Position numbers and translations under genes: made by a program. The notes beneath the pieces are model-generated. The model was given only the letters and a program-made list of their open reading frames with translations, ran no database searches and was not told the origin of the DNA. From Rhizodiscina lignyota (taxonomy: Eukaryota > Ascomycota > Dothideomycetes > Aulographales > Rhizodiscinaceae), in contig ML978125.1 in NCBI GenBank assembly GCA_010015805.1, positions 744,001 to 808,000 of the forward strand: a stretch of DNA of 64,000 nucleotides, in the 5' to 3' direction. Below, one piece after another: positions 1 through 11,786 of the stretch. Positions within the stretch are counted from its first letter, which is position 1; the number at the start of each line of letters is the position of its first letter.

Positions 1-248
1 AATTAGAGAAGTCTTTCAAAAAGACAGAGTGATTGGTATGCCGAGGGAAAGGAGGATGCAGAGTGGTATGGAAATTGGCCACGATTTAAGCTCTCTTGTA
101 ACCGATCGTCATAGACTTGGCCCGTGCTCTGCTCTATATCGGAGCTGCAGCCTGCAGAAAGCTCCAGAACATGCAATCGCATTTCACCCCACATACGAAA
201 TTCTCAAATGGGATTTTTCGTCAGTGCCATCACAGTGAGCGATGTACG

Positions 249-1460
249 ATGACTTCATCTGAAGATTCGGCATCGACTTCAGTCTCCGAGGAAGAGCGAC
301 TGGAGCTCTCTCTGAAAAATAGGCTTCGTAGGTTCGAAACGCTCATATACAGCAATATCACGCGTTAATTTACCACCGGACGCGTTTATAACAGGCAACT
401 TGGCTGACATTTCTCGATATGAAATGGAAGATATTTTGGGAGAGGGCAGTAAGTCGCGTTCAATTCATCCTTCTTACCACATGGCTAACTAGGACTCTAA
501 GCATACGGAGCAGTCTTTCGCGCTGTATCTCACGAGAGTAGAACAGTCGTCGCCTTGAAACAGATGCGTATCGCAGAAGCTCCACAGCAAGATGATACGA
601 GCACAGCTCTTCGGGAACTCTCGATCCTCCGGACCATGAAACACGAGAACATAGTTAAAGTCACTGAGGTTGCTGCAAGTCCCAAAGAGCCAGAAGATAT
701 TTACATGGTTATGGAATACTGCGAGAAGGACTTGGCTAGTCTCGTTGACGATGACGGAGTCTCATTTGATCTAGGGCAGGTCAAATGTATTGCACGCCAG
801 CTCCTCCAGGGCATCGAATATCTGCATAGCAACAATATCATTCATCGAGATATCACCATGCAAAACCTCCTGCTTACAGCTGACGGTACGCTGAAAATTG
901 GTGATTTTGGAACGGCTTGCGAGTTTTCGGGACGGCCGATGACGCCTAGACCAACGACGATTTGGTATCGAGCACCAGAACTGCTACTTTATACGGAGAA
1001 TTACGATCCATCAGTCGATACTTGGTCCGCCGGGCTCGTGATCGGAGAGATAATACTTGGGAGATCAGTTGTCGAAGGCGAATCAGACCTGGATCTCTTG
1101 ATAGAATGCGTCAAACTGTTGGGTACTCCTTCGTTGGATGATCTTGACGCATTAGAGCACATGGGGTGTCCGGAATTACGTCGCTGGAAGGACAGTTATC
1201 TCGCAAAAGGACAGCAAGATGACACGGAACGTCGACTCACAGAGAAGTCCAGTGACCTTACAGTGAAGTTCTTGCAGTGTTGCTGGCGCTGGAACCCGAG
1301 CTCCCGATTAACGGCTGCTGAGGCATTGGGGGAGGGCAGAGGCAGATCTGCTGAGCTTGCACAGGCATGGTGGAATGAGAGCCCACTGTCTGCGGATAAA
1401 ACGATGCTCTTGAACATCCCAGAACCCGCAACAGGATTCCGCTCTGCTGGATACCTCTAA
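249..1460 (+). CDS. CDK10/CDK11-like serine/threonine kinase
   Basis: Three exons (249-327, 395-448, 502-1460) give 363 residues. The introns are 328-394 and 449-501, and both keep phase. The kinase domain is complete: Gly loop GEGTYG, ATP-binding Lys about residue 64 (VVALKQM), a TALRE helix-C motif with Glu about 83, HRD about 159-161, DFG about 179, and WYRAPE. The MEYCEKDLASLV and GQVKCIARQLL segments resemble CDK10/PITSLRE (CDK11) kinases of the CMGC group, which act with cyclins in transcription and cell-cycle control. The oddity is the catalytic loop HRDITMQN: the Lys normally found two residues after the Asp is Thr, while Asp and Asn are kept. The start at 249 depends on the first intron being real; a fallback start is the in-frame ATG at 424, inside the kinase domain. 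The kinase call is firm; the subfamily and start are less so. Confidence 0.85.
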
Positions 1461-2619
1461 CGGAATATGGATATCGCAGGAAAGTTGAAGAAACGCATCC
1501 AAAAAAAACAAAAAACCGCCCTGACGTCAACTTGCCGTCGCCTCTTAGCCAGCCCTCACCAGATATGGGACATTGAAGCTTGAGTTCCATGGTTGGCATG
1601 TTCCCGCCCCAATCACGAATCTCTGGCTGACATGAGTGCTTTCAACTTGGGGATCAGATCGGCAGGACGCATATACAGGCTTCTTAGAGTCAAGCGCCGA
1701 CGCATATAAGAATGATTACGGCCGGTATCTTTATTGGGTATAAGGTAGATGCCAGATGAAATCATTCTTAAGGCCTGGCTAGGGTGCTGGATCAATGTCC
1801 TAAGTAGGTAAAATGCGAAATTTAGAAGTTCACAAAGTATCGCACGTATGAATCTGCTTCAAGTGCAATCTGTATATGTATTGGCAGGCCAATCAAGACC
1901 TGCAGCTTCAAACAAGTTTCAAGAGCCTCAACGACTGCAGGGGGCCGCGTTCAAGATGGGCTTCGAAACGGGCCGAGAGCAGGCACAGAAGCTTAAAGCT
2001 TTGCCGCTGGCTGTGCCTTCCCCATGCTGACGCTCGGCTCCACTCAACGCTCTTCTGTGCTTCAGCAATCGCTGTACGCCGGGATGTCGCAGTGCACCGC
2101 GTACAGATGAAAATGACTGGCTCAAAACGCAGACATCGGGCATGGTGCGGCCGCAGGATCGGCAAGACTTACATTCAGACGCCATGCTCCTGCATCTTAG
2201 CGTGAAACAATGCACGATGATTCACCAGCGGTGTACTGCCTGTGGGGAAGATCGAAACATGTATCCATCTATTCGGCGGGTACGAGATGGAAAATGGGGC
2301 ATGCACTTATCCTCCTGAGCAAGCGTTCGGCACCTTTGGGAGCTGGAGTCCGAAATGATATGTAAGTGACAGCTTGCATGCTTTTCACCCAGTCTCTACC
2401 CCGCTGGGTTTGGAAACAATTCCACATTCTCAGATGATCACATATCTTGCTGGTGTCCCTCTCTCAAGAATCCGTTTTTACACAGGCAAGGAAATCCGGT
2501 GGCTGGCAACACGGGGAGAATAGGGCTTTTGCACACATTCACTCTTTGATCCTGCATTCCATTCTATCAACCTCTTGCGGAAGCTCCTCCACAATTCGGA
2601 CTTGTTCGATCTCTTCAAA
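1461..2619. other. Intergenic region, no gene seen
   Basis: Only short overlapping reading frames without recognisable motifs are present. The right part should hold the promoter of the downstream sedolisin gene. No repeat or RNA gene was recognised. Confidence 0.6.
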
Positions 2620-4455
2620 ATGAATCCTCTCACCTTTGCCCTGGGCGCTTTATGCCTCCTTTTGGCGCCAGTGGAGGCATCGTTTGAAGTCATGGAATCA
2701 CTAAGGACAGTCCCTGATGCCTGGCACCAAGTCGGAGAACCCAGCTCAAGTAGGAGGCTTTTCTTGCGCATTGCGATGCAACAGCCAAATCCAGGTCTAT
2801 TTCAGCAGACAATCTATGAGGTCTCTGATCCGTCACACGCGAGATATGGACAACACCTCACCAGAGACGAGCTGAAGGCACTTACCAAACCAAACCAAGA
2901 GGCATCCGACGCTGTAATTGCCTGGTTGAAGGATTCAGGCATCCCGGAAATGGATATCGAGGACGATGGAGACTGGATCAACTTCGTGGCAAACGTATCT
3001 AAAGCAGAAGGGATGCTAGATACGCAATTCCATATCTACCAGAGCTCGATACGACCAATAGAGAAGATTCGCACGCTACAGTACTCGGTCCCGAGTGACC
3101 TGCACCAATACATTGACATGATCCAGCCGACAACGAGGTTTGGCCAGATCAGAGCTCAAGTGAGCCATATCATCGACAAGAAGATCATTGGTGAGGCTGG
3201 CAAAGTAACGGCCGTGAACGTTACCTGCAATAAAACGATTACACCATCCTGCCTCCGAGAGCTTTACAATATCGACTTCACACCGGATCGGACTACAGCA
3301 GGATTCATCGGGATCAATGGCTTCCTGAACCAGTATGCCAGGTACGCGGACTTGAAGAAATTCGCGCCGGAGTATGCTCCATGGGTCAAGAATGCGTCAT
3401 TCGACTGGACATCTGTCAACGGTGGCATTCTCAATCAGACGTCTACCGATGATGCCGGCGAGGCGGACCTCGACATTGAGTACACCACGTCACTTACCTA
3501 CCCCATGCGCAACAACTTCTATAGCACTGCTGGTCTGGGGGAACTCGTGCCGGATCTGGACCAGCCGAAGCTCGACCAGAACGAGCCATATCTGGAGTTT
3601 TTCACGTACCTTACGAATCTGCCTGATGAACAGCTCCCCCACACTTTATCAACGTCATATGGCGAGGATGAGCAGAGCGTTCCAGCAAACTACAGCAAGA
3701 AAGTCTGCGACATGATTGGCGGCCTTGGTGCTCGTGGCGTCAGCATCATCTTCTCCAGCGGCGACACAGGCGTAGGAAGCGCGTGCCAGACGAACGATGG
3801 CAAAAACACGACGCGTTTCAATCCCATCTTCCCAGCCGCATGTCCCTACGTTACAAGTGTCGGCGGAACTACTGAAATTAATCCTGAGCGTGCAGTGGAT
3901 TTCTCGGGGGGTGGCTTCAGTGATCGATTCCCTATCCCAGACTATCAAGCTGCCGCTGTGAAGAAGTACTTGGGCATCTTGGGTACGAAATGGAATGGGC
4001 TGTACAACCCTCAAGGTCGTGGTTTCCCGGACCTTGCGGCGCAGTCGATTGCATTTCGAATCATCACCCAAGGACTCGACGAAGAAACTAGTGGCACTTC
4101 AGCATCGACTCCGACAGTGGCTGGTATTGTCGCTCTTCTGAATGCTGCACGCAAAGAGAAGGGTATGCCGACTCTTGGCTTCCTGAATCCGTGGCTGTAC
4201 AGCACTGGCGTGTCTGGACTGAACGACATCGTTGACGGAGGCAGTACTGGATGTACGGGTATTGATCATTTCACTGGGGGGCCGACACCGAAGGTACCGT
4301 TCGCCAGCTGGAATGCAACTGAAGGCTGGGATCCAGTTACGGGATTGGGAACCCCAGATTTCGCGAAGCTACTCAGTTTGTCGATGAGCAATGGTTCCTC
4401 GACTAGTTCGAAGAGCCTGTACTCGTCGCGCTCGATGAGGTGGAGAGAGAGGTAG
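2620..4455 (+). CDS. Secreted sedolisin / tripeptidyl-peptidase (peptidase family S53)
   Basis: This is an intronless gene of 611 residues. The chosen ATG (context caaaATG) opens a clear signal peptide, MNPLTFALGALCLLLAPVEA; the frame also runs upstream, but that part would mask the signal. A pro-domain of about 170 residues (ISRs such as SDPSHARYGQHL) precedes the catalytic domain. S53 catalytic residues are visible: Glu and Asp in AGEADLDIEY (about 281 and 285), the oxyanion Asp in SSGDTGVG (about 382), and the nucleophile in SGTSASTP (Ser about 494). The C-terminal calcium site is suggested by DIVDGGSTGC and GWDPVTGLGTP. The family cleaves tripeptides from protein N termini at acidic pH outside the cell. 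A Ser-rich basic tail follows the catalytic domain. It lies just upstream of another secreted peptidase on the same strand, which suggests a shared role in extracellular protein digestion. Confidence 0.95.
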   Translation: MNPLTFALGALCLLLAPVEASFEVMESLRTVPDAWHQVGEPSSSRRLFLRIAMQQPNPGLFQQTIYEVSDPSHARYGQHLTRDELKALTKPNQEASDAVIAWLKDSGIPEMDIEDDGDWINFVANVSKAEGMLDTQFHIYQSSIRPIEKIRTLQYSVPSDLHQYIDMIQPTTRFGQIRAQVSHIIDKKIIGEAGKVTAVNVTCNKTITPSCLRELYNIDFTPDRTTAGFIGINGFLNQYARYADLKKFAPEYAPWVKNASFDWTSVNGGILNQTSTDDAGEADLDIEYTTSLTYPMRNNFYSTAGLGELVPDLDQPKLDQNEPYLEFFTYLTNLPDEQLPHTLSTSYGEDEQSVPANYSKKVCDMIGGLGARGVSIIFSSGDTGVGSACQTNDGKNTTRFNPIFPAACPYVTSVGGTTEINPERAVDFSGGGFSDRFPIPDYQAAAVKKYLGILGTKWNGLYNPQGRGFPDLAAQSIAFRIITQGLDEETSGTSASTPTVAGIVALLNAARKEKGMPTLGFLNPWLYSTGVSGLNDIVDGGSTGCTGIDHFTGGPTPKVPFASWNATEGWDPVTGLGTPDFAKLLSLSMSNGSSTSSKSLYSSRSMRWRER

Positions 4456-5569
4456 GAACGCATTCACATGCAGTAGAGATAGGTTCCCAGTTACGGTCTA
4501 GTAACTCTTGAAGGATTGCTTTAAAGGTTCCGATTGAAAGGTTCCTAGCGTGCCACGAGCGCGGAAGACATGTATATCAAGTACATGCATGTAGCTTTCG
4601 TCTAAAGTTACATGATAATGATTTAATGCCATGAAGACACTTACATACCTAACATTTCGTGATTCGTAGAGTAGGAATTTCAACAAACTGAAATGCTTCT
4701 GTTACGCACATGCTGTCCTGTATTCAACACCTCTCTAGCCTCATTAAACCGTTATTAAGCAAAGAGTTGCGCACGGGCAGGTCTCATATGTAAATAACCG
4801 TAATTTTTAACTTTCGATGCAGCACTCTGATTCGTCGCGCAAGTGCCGGTTCCTGCGCAGTCCGAAATAAACTGGAATATTTACGACCAACCCCCCGGCT
4901 TTCCCTTCACTTTCCTCTTCAAGGATAGACCTTGCATTATCACGACTCAAGCTTAATCTCTCGTCGGCCGCCGCCTTCATCTATACAGCTTCCTTCCAGG
5001 GCTTACTCTCGCGCGCTCTGCACGCTGCCGCCGTACAGAGTGCATGGACTCGCGCGAATCGTCCAATTGAGCCGGACAAATGACCAAAGAGTTGTCAAGA
5101 TGACGGTGGTATCGTTCGACAATCCGGATCTGTTCATGGACAATCTACGCGACCGGTTCATGCAAGGAAGGTGGATATGTTCACCTCGACCATCATCCAT
5201 GGAGATCACGATGGATAGGTGGAGACGGCCGTCCTTCCTCCTCCGTGTCCACCATGCAGAAGCGACGCAATTGATCGTTTCGCTCCCACGGACCACGCGC
5301 TCTATGCTGCCCTTATCGTTCTGCTGCGAATGCGAAATGACGCGTTTGGGAGATATGAGCAGCCGCGCTAAAGGAGTTTGCGATCTCTACCAGCTCTGCT
5401 AGGCACTTGCCACTTTGGTATAGGTAGATCCAGCATTCCTTGTGTGGGGAGCTTGGAGGAGCTCAAAAAGTTTTTGGAATATCCATTCGTTTCCTTTAAA
5501 GCCGCTCGTGTCCCTCTCATTTCCTCGTTTACCTTCGTTTATGGATTCAATTGTCGCCGTTGAGACGCA
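4456..5569. other. Intergenic region, no confident gene
   Basis: A reading frame crosses 4932-5402 but matches no family I know, lacks a signal peptide and has no convincing intron. The first part has AT-rich runs around 4740-4810. The stretch before 5570 should hold the promoter of the carboxypeptidase gene. Confidence 0.5.
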
Positions 5570-7399
5570 ATGAAGCTATCCTTGACACTCTCGTTGTTCG
5601 CGCTCACGAGCATTGCAGCTGCTCGGAGTCCGCAGCATGTAGGGAAGAGGAATCTTCCAGCATACGAGAATCGTGTCCGTAGAAGTTTCCATTCGCCATT
5701 GGAAGAGCAAAAGAAGGCCAAGCGGCAATCGAGTTTGATTCCACAGACGACTAATACCACCAGTAAGCTACATCACGGAATTGCTGGAATTGCTGATTAC
5801 TGACATTATCCAGAATTCGCTGTCGATGGCACGGCCATTCCGGACGTAGACTTTGACATAGGCGAGTCGTACGCTGGACTGCTTCCAATTTCAAGCGCGG
5901 CGAACGCGAGCGAGTTGTACTTTTGGTTCTTTCCGACAGACAACCCAGACGGCAAGGATGATCTGACAATCTGGCTCAACGTGAGAGGCCCAGAACAACG
6001 TATTTCAAGGCACTTATTGACCTGCTGTTAGGGTGGACCTGGCTGTTCTTCTCTCGAAGGCCTTTTGCAAGAGAATGGACCGTTCATCTGGCAATACGGC
6101 ACTTTCAAGCCAGTCAAGAATCCATACACATGGGTTAACCTCACCAACATGGTGTGGGTCGAACAGCCCGTGGGTACCGGCTTTTCGCAAGGCACTACAA
6201 GAGAGACGAATGAAGAGGAGGTTGCGGAGCACTTCCTTGGCTTCTTCAAGAACTTCGTCGACACATTCGGCCTGCACGGCAAGACGATCCATATTTCGGG
6301 CGAGTCGTACGCTGGTTACTATGTGCCTTATATTGCGGATGCCATGATCAACGCGAAGGACACGACCTACTTCGACATCCACTCTATCATGATTCACGAT
6401 CCCTCAACTAGTTACAATGCTGTACAGGAGCAGAGTGAGTCACTTCTCCATTTCCGCGCGGATTGGTGTTAATGCTATGCAGTCCCCGTTGTTCCCCTCG
6501 TAGATGCCAACAAGAACCTCTTCAATCTGAACGCCACGACATTGGACTATATCCACTCCAAGCACGAGTCCTGCGGTTATGCAGCGTTCCTCGACGAATG
6601 GCTCCAATTCCCTCCACCGGGTGTCATGCCCCATCCTCCAGGTCCAACGGAAAACGACACCTCTTGCGATCTCTGGGATTATATCTTGAACGCCGCCTTA
6701 GAGACCAACCCGTGCTTCGACATCTACCAGATCGCGACAACCTGTCCGGTCCTCTGGGACGTCCTGGGCTTCCCCGGCAGCTTCGACTACCTGCCCGCTG
6801 GTGCGCAGATCTACTTCAACCGCAGCGACGTGCAGAAGGCGATCAACGCTCCGGCGATGGAATGGGAAGAGTGCACGAACGGCGTTCTCGACACCGACAC
6901 GAGCTTGCAGTCCGGCCTGTCTGTGCTGCCGCATGTGATTGAGAACTTAGATCGCACAATCATCGCACACGGCAACTTGGATTATATTCTCATTGCCAAC
7001 GGGACGCTGCTCATGATCCAGAATATGACGTTCAATGGCGCCCAGGGCTTCTCATCTGTGCCCAGTGATCCGTTCTTTGTGCCGTATCATTCTGAGCTGA
7101 GCGATGGTACACTGGCGGCGGCGGGCGTGATGGGTACCACACATACGGAGAGAGGACTAACGTGGGTAGAGGTAGCGCTGTCGGGACATATGATACCGCA
7201 GTATCAGCCGTCTGCATCATACAGGACGGTGGAGTATATGCTGGGTAGGATCGACAGCCTAACAGAGGTTTCAGACTTCACGACGCAGACGGGCGACTTT
7301 GGCAATGATGCGTCTTTGTTGTTAGGAAATGGCGGTATAGGATCGGACTTCGGTGGCAATAAGACGAAGAGGATGAACAGGAGAGGGCATTTCTACTGA
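5570..7399 (+). CDS. Secreted serine carboxypeptidase (peptidase family S10)
   Basis: Four exons (5570-5762, 5814-5980, 6032-6434, 6483-7399) give 559 residues; the introns are 48-51 nt. The signal peptide is [18 protein letters not shown]. Family motifs become continuous only after splicing: LTIWLN joined to [10 protein letters not shown], then [12 protein letters not shown]. The catalytic triad is Ser in [11 protein letters not shown] (about 212), Asp in HGNLDYIL (about 421) and His in [10 protein letters not shown] (about 490). Many N-x-S/T sites fit a secreted glycoprotein. The enzyme releases C-terminal amino acids from peptides. The C-terminal 80 residues, rich in Gly/Asn and ending basic, go beyond the core fold. 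It sits downstream of the sedolisin, so the pair could degrade proteins from both ends; that link is inferred. Confidence 0.95.
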
Positions 7400-7496
7400 A
7401 GAGTAGCTGAGATAACTCACGATCAATGAAATTCATGTACTCTTAAAGAGTATTTGCATCGTTGAGTATTTACATTGGGCTCACTAGCTCATGAGT

Positions 7497-8614
7497 TTAA
7501 AGCCCTGATACATCCAGGCCTGCCCCGCAATTACATATGCCGTTGAAATACCACAAGTGGCTTGCAATGTCGGTGAAAATCTGTGCTGTATTACCAAGGA
7601 TGTTGTTGACCCCCTGGAGCATCTGCACATTGCTTGCTGATACGGGTAACAGGTTTCCAGTGTTGATGTAGTACTCTGGCCCTACGTGCTGGAATCCCAT
7701 TGCAGACAGTGGCAAATGTGGAACAGGATCATTCGTGTGCGTCACACGGTAGTTTCCGCCAGCTTGGGCGGTGACGAAGTTGGCAAAGGCCGGATTCCCC
7801 ACGCGTGGCGAGCCGTATGTATACTGCACCACGTGAGAAAATATTACTGTTATGAAGTGAGGATGGCATACCAGAGCGACGTTGTATCCCGCTTTGCGGA
7901 GTTCGGCAGCGCAGAGCGTCGCTATTGCAGCTCCAAGGCTGTGCCCCGTAACGACCAGTGAGCATTTGTTAGCATCTGCTGCGGATTTCGCAGCAGCTAA
8001 AATGTTGGATCTGATTTCATTCCAGGATTGCAAAAATCCACGATGGACTTTGCAGCCGGTGCAGATATCCGTGTTGTCGAGTGGGAAATTCACGTCGGTA
8101 ACGAAATTTGCTAAAGAGCGGCTGCCTCGGAAGGAGACAACGGTGACCTTGTTTGTCTCGTCGTAGGCTACGAAGCCTGTTGTGTCTGTGTCCGGGGTAC
8201 TGTGTCGTACGATTAGTAAAGTCACATTCCAACAATGATCACGGGGCTTCTCCGGCTGGGGCGAAGTTAGCCATTCGCGAATTGAGGACTCACTTTTCGA
8301 ACTCGTCCGTCGACATAGCCTTCGCAGATTGCACCAGTGGACAGTTCTTTGCCGGGCAAGTGATCTGTGTGTTGGATGCATCGTTGTTGTTCGGACAATA
8401 CGCAGCGGCCGAATATTGCTCGTAGAGATTGAGGCTATTGAACATCGACGCCGCGACGGCTAATAAGAATATTTAGTCAGTCGATGTCTTTGGGGGGCAT
8501 TACAAGCGGAAAATGGAGCATTAGCCTACATCGCACTTCTATGGTCGCCGCGTAAACAGCTGGGAATGAAGTAGAAAGTAATGAGAGAAGGACAAACTTA
8601 GGGAAGGACAGCAT
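7497..8614 (-). CDS. Secreted class 3 lipase / feruloyl-esterase-like hydrolase
   Basis: Four exons on the minus strand (8530-8614, 8294-8459, 7872-8199, 7497-7823) encode 301 residues; the introns are 70, 94 and 48 nt. A signal peptide MLSFPKFVLLSLLSTSFPAV is followed by a short propeptide and the conserved start of the mature domain (MFNSLNLYEQYSAAAYC). The alpha/beta-hydrolase triad is complete: Ser in VVTGHSLGAA (about 171), Asp in THTNDPVPHLP (about 225) and His in ASHLWYF (about 282). Cysteine pairs such as CPNNN, CPAKNCP and CTGC fit the disulfides of fungal triacylglycerol lipases and ferulic acid esterases (Pfam Lipase_3). Substrate (lipid or feruloyl ester) cannot be decided. The last intron is 48 nt with no in-frame stop, so retention would add 16 residues after the Ser loop. 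It is convergent with the carboxypeptidase, separated by under 100 bp. Confidence 0.93.
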
Positions 8615-9447
8615 CTTGACGGTGATGGAGAGAACGACGCGAGTAACGCAGAGGACGATGTAGAGAAAACTCAGGTAAATAAACGAAAGGCAGCACGGAG
8701 CAAGGACCCTCTCGGTGATCGAGAGACTTGAGGAGGTGTTACACGGGCACACCGGACAAGCACGATACTGTGCACTGCCTGTGCGACCCGCTTCCCCACT
8801 CCGCCATCATTCGTAGAAGGCCAAAGGGATTTGGAAGAGTTCATTGAAGCTTCTGCAACTTTCATGAGGTTACGCAGGATCGCGGGATGAAGCACGAGGT
8901 CGTGATAGACAGAAGTGCAATTGGCAGTTCTCATTGGCAGAGACATGATATGACGGGCGGTTAGGCGCTCCGCGCCGCATTCTTTAGCGACAGCAACCGC
9001 AAGGAATCTAATGGCTCGGATTGGGTCCATATGTTCAGACTCGTTTCGCACTGTTTGGCCAAGGGTCTCTGATGGTGTGTCTGGTGGACAGCACATTCGT
9101 CGGTGATGATCTTGATTTGGAGGCTATCAGGCCACAGACCCTGCAGAGAACAGAGCGGATTCACCTCGGTACCAGAAAGTCTGTGGATCAATTTAGCAGG
9201 AGATTTATCGTCCGCATTAGCTCGCATTAGCACGAGGCCATACTCCTTGGTGAGTGAAATGGGAAGCCAACGAAGATGAAAGTCGAAGCTTGGAGAGGGA
9301 AAAGGGTCCAGCTGAGGGAAAAAGCGGGTCATTGCAGGGGTTGCGAAATGTGGCGCACGTGAAAGCGCGATACCTCAATTAACGCGCTCTTACGCGTTTC
9401 CAACCCAATATTCCGCGACATCTAATTATGAACGTGTCTCTGTTGGA
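8615..9447. other. Intergenic region between divergent genes
   Basis: The lipase gene leads left and an unknown gene leads right, so this space should carry both promoters. No reading frame with family motifs, no tRNA and no repeat was recognised. Confidence 0.5.
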
Positions 9448-11099
9448 ATGGATACACCGAAATACCGTCCGGCGAAAGTCGTAGGCTTCACTCTTCGTGA
9501 CACGTCTACGGTTCTGCTAGACGACGAGCTCTGTAAATCTAACCATGTCCTCCATAATGCGGTCCTTCCACTGACGCTGTGCCAGACCCTCAAGCAATCT
9601 CCTTCCTCTCGAGCCTCCTCCATTCTGGCGGCTCCCAAAATCGGCAATGGTCTACTGAGGCATATACGCCCTGTGCACGGCAGCTTGTTCTGCTCTCTAC
9701 CATTGTGGTTCACCCACTTTTCACCAACCGAGCCTCGAACGCAGAGCGATCAGAAGCTTCGAATTCTACATTGCACCTTCTCTACGATATCACAAAAGTA
9801 GTGGGACCAGTGAATGCAGGGTTTGCCGCTGCATTCGACTTTTCGTCGCACAGGGCTTTGCGAACTCACACCAGGAAGAGAGCCGCTCCTCTCGATAGTG
9901 ATTCGGACGACAGTGACGAGCTTCGTGACCGGAACCTCGAGTCAAAATACGCCAGGTCCGAATCTGTGTGGATGCAAGCGGATGATCTCTGGCATATTGT
10001 GGGATGGTCATTCAACTGTTCAATCAAATATAAGAAAAGATGGGAGCGATGGGCCTTGTGGTTGGAGTTCATTGTCTCAGCGATCGAAGCTGATTGGAAA
10101 GAACGTGTCCATCATGCGAAAGAAACCGTCGAGTTTGGTCCTAGCGCTGCTAGAGGCCTCCTACGGGGTTCCATGATCTTTCAGTATGTGGGTGGGAATG
10201 AGGGGCGAAACCGCCAAAGGCGAATCATGCGAGCCATTCTTGCCGACGGACAACAGAAGTCATTAAACGAGTTTCCAGAAATATGGAATAACGAGACAAA
10301 AGAACGGAAAAGTAAAAAAGACCAGCTGGACAAACCATCGAAGAAGATTAACCTAGACGAAGGCGAGTTTGGCGACTACGACATTGACGATGACGAGGAT
10401 GAGTTAATGGAGGATGGTGATGAAGATGGCGAGGGTGATGTCACGATCACACCAGACTCAGAGGATTCCGAATCCAAAAAGATCCGCGCAGAAGCGCCCG
10501 ATCCATTTCAATTGGGCACTGCGAAACTCGGAGGCGTTACTGCTGTGTCTCTTCGACTTCGGCTCCTCGCATTGCTTTTGAAGCTATCTTGTGACCTTCC
10601 GCGCGATTTTACCAACAACGCAGAGGAGTTTCTTGACTTATACACGGAGTTCCTGCGGCCACTGCCTCTGCCGCATTTCTGCGCTCTCTCAACCAATCCT
10701 TATATTGACGCAGCAAATCATGTCTGTCTCTTAGTCAATCATCTTATCCCTCTTACCGCTGTATCTCCTCCGAAGGACCTGTTCAACATTACTCAGCAAG
10801 ACTTGGTTCGCGACTTCATACCTCGCGCTGCGAACGCTTACAGCAACGTTGACAACGCCAAAGTGTCTGTTGTGCTCGAATGCCTCTTCGTGAGCATGCT
10901 GGATCATTTTGGCATAGAACCTACCGAGGAATTTGGTTCAGCGGTCGAGGAGGGCATTCGGGCGAGAAAAGCCAGAGCGATCGGTGATGCGAGAAAGAAG
11001 GACAAAGGAACGTCTGGTGACGAGAAAAATGCGAGAAAGGAGCTGGACTTCAGCTCCGAAAGACTGATGACCTTACTGGAGATGATCGAGGAAGGTTAG
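9448..11099 (+). CDS. Acidic protein of unknown function, probably fungal-specific
   Basis: Two exons (9448-9532 and 9586-11099) are joined by a 53-nt intron with a CTGAC branch site, giving 532 residues. The large second exon has no usable ATG near its 5' end, which is why a first exon is needed. The middle part holds a Trp-rich block (DLWHIVGWSFNCSIKYKKRW, then ALWLEFIVSAIEADW) that looks like a conserved helical domain. A highly acidic stretch around residues 275-330 (Asp/Glu runs) follows, then Leu-rich helices and a Lys/Arg-rich region near the C terminus. No signal peptide or membrane segment is seen, so a cytosolic or nuclear place is likely. I do not recognise the family and assign no function. 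The gene is surely coding; its exact 5' end is less sure. Confidence 0.75.
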
Positions 11100-11786
11100 T
11101 CGATATTCTCATGAATCTCTGAGCTTCGTCTAATTTTCGTTTCTCGGCATATTTTCTTTCATATTTTCTATTTCTATTACATCTCGACAGTACTATTATC
11201 GGATTTAACCTAGATTTCTGATAGATCTATAGAACGCGGAATCATGCGCAATCGAGTTGTGCACATCGAACCACCCTCCTCGCCGTTGTCCGAACTGTCT
11301 GCAACGCCGTCTGATGCCGACATAGAGGACACAGAGGATACATGACGCGGCTGCTCGCCTGGCCACTCAGGTGTCTTGACAACACCAGTCTGTGAGCAGC
11401 TCGAAATTGCATCCGAGGAAACATCTCTTGTCTGATTGAGGACATTGCGCCCCTCAGGGCTATCGTGTCTATGTGCTGTGCTCTAGAATGGCTTGCTCAT
11501 TTGCGCCCAAAGGATGGCGTATCACAGCATATCGAAGAGTCGGAGAAGAGGGGCTAGAGAGAGTGATGTTGCATGGATATGGCTTCATCTCGCGTAAGGG
11601 AATTCAGAAACCCATAGTAGCAGCGCTCCATGCTCTTTGTTCGCTAAGGGTACACAATATGTACAGAATGGGAACGGGCTACTACGCTTGCCACCTTACT
11701 CTCCACAAAGAGGAGATCTCATGGATATACTCTACAGACAGTCCTCATCTTACAAATAACTATGAGGTAACATAACATGCTCTGAA
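11100..11786. other. Intergenic region, convergent gene ends
   Basis: This lies between the 3' ends of the unknown acidic-protein gene and the uL22m gene. A 100-codon frame at 11473-11775 has no recognisable motif and is not called. T-rich runs at 11130-11180 fit 3' UTR and polyadenylation sequence. Confidence 0.5.

Noticed and set aside
331-345. ggttcgaaacg string resembling a tRNA T-loop
   Set aside because: No acceptor or anticodon stems can be formed around it, and it lies within the first intron of the kinase model.
4932-5402. Open frame of about 156 codons on the plus strand
   Set aside because: No known motif, no convincing start context or intron, and composition like its non-coding surroundings.
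11473-11775. 100-codon plus-strand frame between convergent genes
   Set aside because: Does not start with ATG at its first codon, has no recognisable motif and overlaps likely 3' UTR sequence.
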